From CAWHXG01 sp963833235 (GTDB lineage: Bacteria > Pseudomonadota > Alphaproteobacteria > Rhodobacterales > Rhodobacteraceae), in assembly GCA_963833235.1 (NCBI GenBank), contig CAWHXG010000001.1:62001-126000 (forward strand): 64,000 bases of DNA. Reading direction: 5' to 3'. Under the pieces are notes generated by a model that was given only the letters and a program-made list of their open reading frames with translations, had not been told where the DNA came from and did not search any database. The translations under genes were made by a program, and so were the position numbers. Each line of letters opens with the position of its first letter. The stretch's first letter is position 1. Positions 61,908 to 64,000 of the stretch are shown here, one piece after another.

Positions 61908-62921
61908 CTACTTCTGCAGCTCCGTCCAGATCGCCGTGTAGAACTCCTGCGCCTCATCGGAACAGGCGGGGCTGAACTTCCCGGCATCCGCCAGTTCCTC
62001 GGGCACGACGATCTCGGGCGCGTCCTGCATGTCTTCCGGCATGAAGGCCGCGGACCCGTCGATGCCGTTGGCATAGCGTGCGAACGCGCTGATCATAGCG
62101 GCGTTCTCGGGCTCCATGATGAAGTTGAGGAAGGTCTTCGCCTCGTCGACGTTCTGCGCATCGGCCAGGATCGCGGCGCTGTCCATCCACACGATGTAGC
62201 CTTCCTTCGGATAGCCATAGACCACCTCGGGATTGTTCAGCCGTGCCCGGAAGGTCGAGCCGTTCCAGTTGACGCTGGCCATCACGTCGTCGTTGGAGAG
62301 CTTCTCGGTCATCCCGTAATCCATGCTCATCCACTTGGGCTTGGCCGCCACCAGCGCATCGCGCGCCTTCATCAGCATCGCCTTGTCGGTGGTGCACGGC
62401 TCCCCGCCGACGTACATCAGCGCCAGGCTGATCACGTCCTGCATCTCGGGCACCACGTTGACCTTGCCCACGAGTTCCTCGGGCGGGTCCATCCAGATCG
62501 CGCTGGTATTCACATCGCCGGAATAGGCGGCGGTGTTGACCGCCACGCCCGTCGTGCCCCATTGCCACGGCACCGAATAGCGGCGGCCCGGGTCCCAGTC
62601 GACGTCCTGCCACCGCGCGGCCATGTTGCCGAAGTTCGCCATCTCGCTGACGCCAGCATCCAGCAGCAGGCCCTTCTCGAGGTAGATCGGCATGTAGCTG
62701 TGGGTCGGCACCACGATGTCGAAGCCGTGGCCCCCCGCCTCGATCTTGGTCAGCGCGGTGGTGTTGCTGTCGTAATCGGTGATCGTCACGTCGATGCCGG
62801 TCTCGGCCTCGAACTTCTCGATCAGCTCGGGGCTGGTGTAGTTGCCCCAGTTGTAAATGTTCAGCTCCTGCGCGCCGGCGGCGGCGGGCAGGATCAGAAG
62901 CAGCGGAAGAGCGTGGCGCAT
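61908..62921 (-). CDS. Polyamine-type ABC transporter substrate-binding protein (PotD-like)
   Basis: 337 residues, signal peptide about 1-17 (AGA-Q). Begins ELNIYNWGNYTSPELIEKFEAETG; WQWGTTGVAV and NFIMEPENAA are family features. A distant paralogue of the protein at 51.4 kb (same opening motif, about 23 residues shorter). Last gene of a minus-strand operon; permeases precede it. ATG 62921, 17 bases past the permease stop. Confidence 0.92.
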   Translation of the reverse strand: MRHALPLLLILPAAAGAQELNIYNWGNYTSPELIEKFEAETGIDVTITDYDSNTTALTKIEAGGHGFDIVVPTHSYMPIYLEKGLLLDAGVSEMANFGNMAARWQDVDWDPGRRYSVPWQWGTTGVAVNTAAYSGDVNTSAIWMDPPEELVGKVNVVPEMQDVISLALMYVGGEPCTTDKAMLMKARDALVAAKPKWMSMDYGMTEKLSNDDVMASVNWNGSTFRARLNNPEVVYGYPKEGYIVWMDSAAILADAQNVDEAKTFLNFIMEPENAAMISAFARYANGIDGSAAFMPEDMQDAPEIVVPEELADAGKFSPACSDEAQEFYTAIWTELQK

Positions 62922-62938
62922 GGGTAATCCTTTCGGGG

Positions 62939-63742
62939 TCAGTCGCGTTTGCGTGTCAGCAGGAAGAAGGCGGTCAGCAGCACGATGGTCAGGGCCAGAA
63001 GCGCCGTCGAGATCGCGTTGACCTCGGGCGTGACCCCGCGGCGCAGCTGGCCCAGCATGTAGGTGGGCAACGTATCCTGCCCGGCGGATTTCACGAACTC
63101 GGTGATGATCACGTCGTCGAGCGAGATGATGAAGGCCAGCATACCGCCCGCCACGATCCCCGGCGCCATCAGCGGCAGGGTGATCCGGCGGAAGGCCTGC
63201 CAGCGCGTCGCGTAGAGGTCGGCCGCCGCCACCTCCAGCGACAGGTCCATCGCATCGAGCCGCGCCTTGATCGGCAGATAGGCGAAGGGCACGCAGAAGG
63301 CCGCATGGGCCAGGATAAGGTAGCCAAGCCCGGTATAGCCGGTGGCCACCTTGACGCCCGCGAACAGGATCAGCAGCGCCACGGCGGTGACGATCTCGGG
63401 CACCATCAGCGGCTGGTTGACCATCACATAGATGAAGGTCTGGCCGCGGAACCTGTCCGTCCGCGTGGTGCCGAGCGCCGCCATGGTCGCTACCAGCGTC
63501 GCGATCCCGGCGGCGCAGGTGGCCAGCACCAGGCTGCGCAGCGTCGCCTCCTGCACGGCCTCGTTCTCCCAGGCGATGGCGTACCATTGCCAAGAAAACC
63601 CGCCCCACACCGCGATGCTCTCGGACCCGTTGAACGAATAGATCACCAGCGTCACGATGGGCGCGTAGAGCATCGCGAAGGTCGCCATCGCCACGGCGGC
63701 GAAGCCGGGCAGGCGCGTGACGGAGAAGGGGCGGCTAGCCAC
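62939..63742 (-). CDS. Polyamine-type ABC transporter permease (PotC-like)
   Basis: 267 residues, six helices; VIYSFNGSESIAVWGGFSWQWY after TM1 and the EAA loop EVAAADLYATRWQAFRRI. ATG 63742 overlaps the preceding permease by eight bases. The ATPase gene should be outside the window to the right. Confidence 0.92.
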   Translation of the reverse strand: MASRPFSVTRLPGFAAVAMATFAMLYAPIVTLVIYSFNGSESIAVWGGFSWQWYAIAWENEAVQEATLRSLVLATCAAGIATLVATMAALGTTRTDRFRGQTFIYVMVNQPLMVPEIVTAVALLILFAGVKVATGYTGLGYLILAHAAFCVPFAYLPIKARLDAMDLSLEVAAADLYATRWQAFRRITLPLMAPGIVAGGMLAFIISLDDVIITEFVKSAGQDTLPTYMLGQLRRGVTPEVNAISTALLALTIVLLTAFFLLTRKRD

Positions 63743-64000
63743 GCTTCGCCCCGCCAGAGGCGCGCACGTAGACCAGCAGCGCCCCCATCACCACGATGAG
63801 CAACAGCATCGACAGCGCCGCGCCCAAGGGCCAGTTGCGCCCCTGCCCGAACTGCAGCTCGATGAAGTTGCCGATCATCATGTTCTTGCCGCCGCCCAGC
63901 ACCCTTGGCGTGACGTAGGCGCCGAGCGAGGGCACGAAGACGAGGATGGAGCCCGCGATCAGCCCTGGGCGCACCAGCGGCAGGATGATCCGCCGCAGCA
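63735..64000 (-). CDS. Polyamine-type ABC transporter permease (PotB-like), partial
   Basis: C-terminal 88 residues only; the gene runs off the right edge. LPLVRPGLIAGSILVFVPSLGAYVTPRVLGG is the end of the EAA loop and the following helix, as in PotB/PotH. Overlaps the next permease, an operon. Confidence 0.88.
   Translation of the reverse strand, partial: LRRIILPLVRPGLIAGSILVFVPSLGAYVTPRVLGGGKNMMIGNFIELQFGQGRNWPLGAALSMLLLIVVMGALLVYVRASGGAKRG

Overview
The window is high-GC (roughly 65-70% by eye), densely packed alphaproteobacterial chromosome, most likely from a Rhodobacterales bacterium (Paracoccaceae/Roseobacteraceae). The evidence is the gene complement: a pyrB-linked dihydroorotase-like gene with no metal-binding HxH, an XrtD-type exosortase exopolysaccharide locus, a spike-base protein of the kind found with Rhodobacter gene transfer agents, EcfG-type general-stress promoters, and many ATGA start/stop overlaps. 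I saw no rRNA, tRNA or CRISPR array and no complete insertion sequence.

Region by region. 1-3.66 kb (-): an RND efflux pump (partial at the window edge) with its periplasmic adaptor. 4-5.5 kb (-): family-4-like uracil-DNA glycosylase and moaB, with a vestigial copy of the moaB 5' end between them. 5.6-9.9 kb (+): pyrB, two small bacterial-PH-like membrane proteins, a frameshifted pyrC-like gene, plsY and a DUF805 membrane protein. 9.9-10.75 kb (-): one much more AT-rich DUF4238 gene that looks acquired. 10.9-13.7 kb (-): glutamate-cysteine ligase, a membrane protein and rsmE; the last two are separated by a 65-bp tandem duplication of their junction. 13.7-17.2 kb (+): ubiA, an OmpA-family protein whose frame runs on through the next gene, and a small coiled-coil membrane protein. 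17.3-25.6 kb (-): moaE, moaD, pgsA, a family-5 ABC binding protein, uvrC, an SDR, a Na/Ca exchanger, a small CxxC protein and an S49 peptidase. 25.7-27.9 kb: an orphan spike-base protein and a secreted protein of unknown function.

27.9-38.9 kb is the main specialised locus, an exopolysaccharide/exosortase system. The minus-strand operon encodes an ExeA-like ATPase, a chain-length determinant and a BY-kinase. The divergent plus strand encodes a sugar transferase, a TPR lipoprotein, a Wza-like export protein, an outer-membrane beta-barrel and an XrtD exosortase fused to an EpsI domain. Together they would start, assemble and export a polysaccharide, and process or anchor C-terminally tagged proteins. 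A rhomboid protease and a PPP-type phosphatase follow.

40.6-43 kb: tungstate transporter tupB-tupC-tupA. 43-48.1 kb: dabB-dabA, a vectorial inorganic-carbon uptake system, divergent from a LysR regulator with an inverted repeat between them. 48.2-51 kb: a solute-binding sensor kinase and two stand-alone receiver proteins. 51.3-55.3 kb: a complete polyamine-type ABC operon. 55.3-59.4 kb: a YihY protein and a stress cluster (DUF3618, holin-like, DUF883-like, and a divergent ferritin-like YciE protein) with EcfG-type promoters on both sides of the divergent region. 59.5-64 kb: an alpha/beta hydrolase, an HDAC-family deacetylase with a compensated double frameshift, and a second polyamine-type ABC operon that runs off the window.

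Several genes carry apparent indels in GC-rich runs (pyrC, the OmpA gene, the HDAC gene). Two have only ATC as a well-placed start codon. Either the assembly has base-level errors or these are real lesions; the reads would decide.
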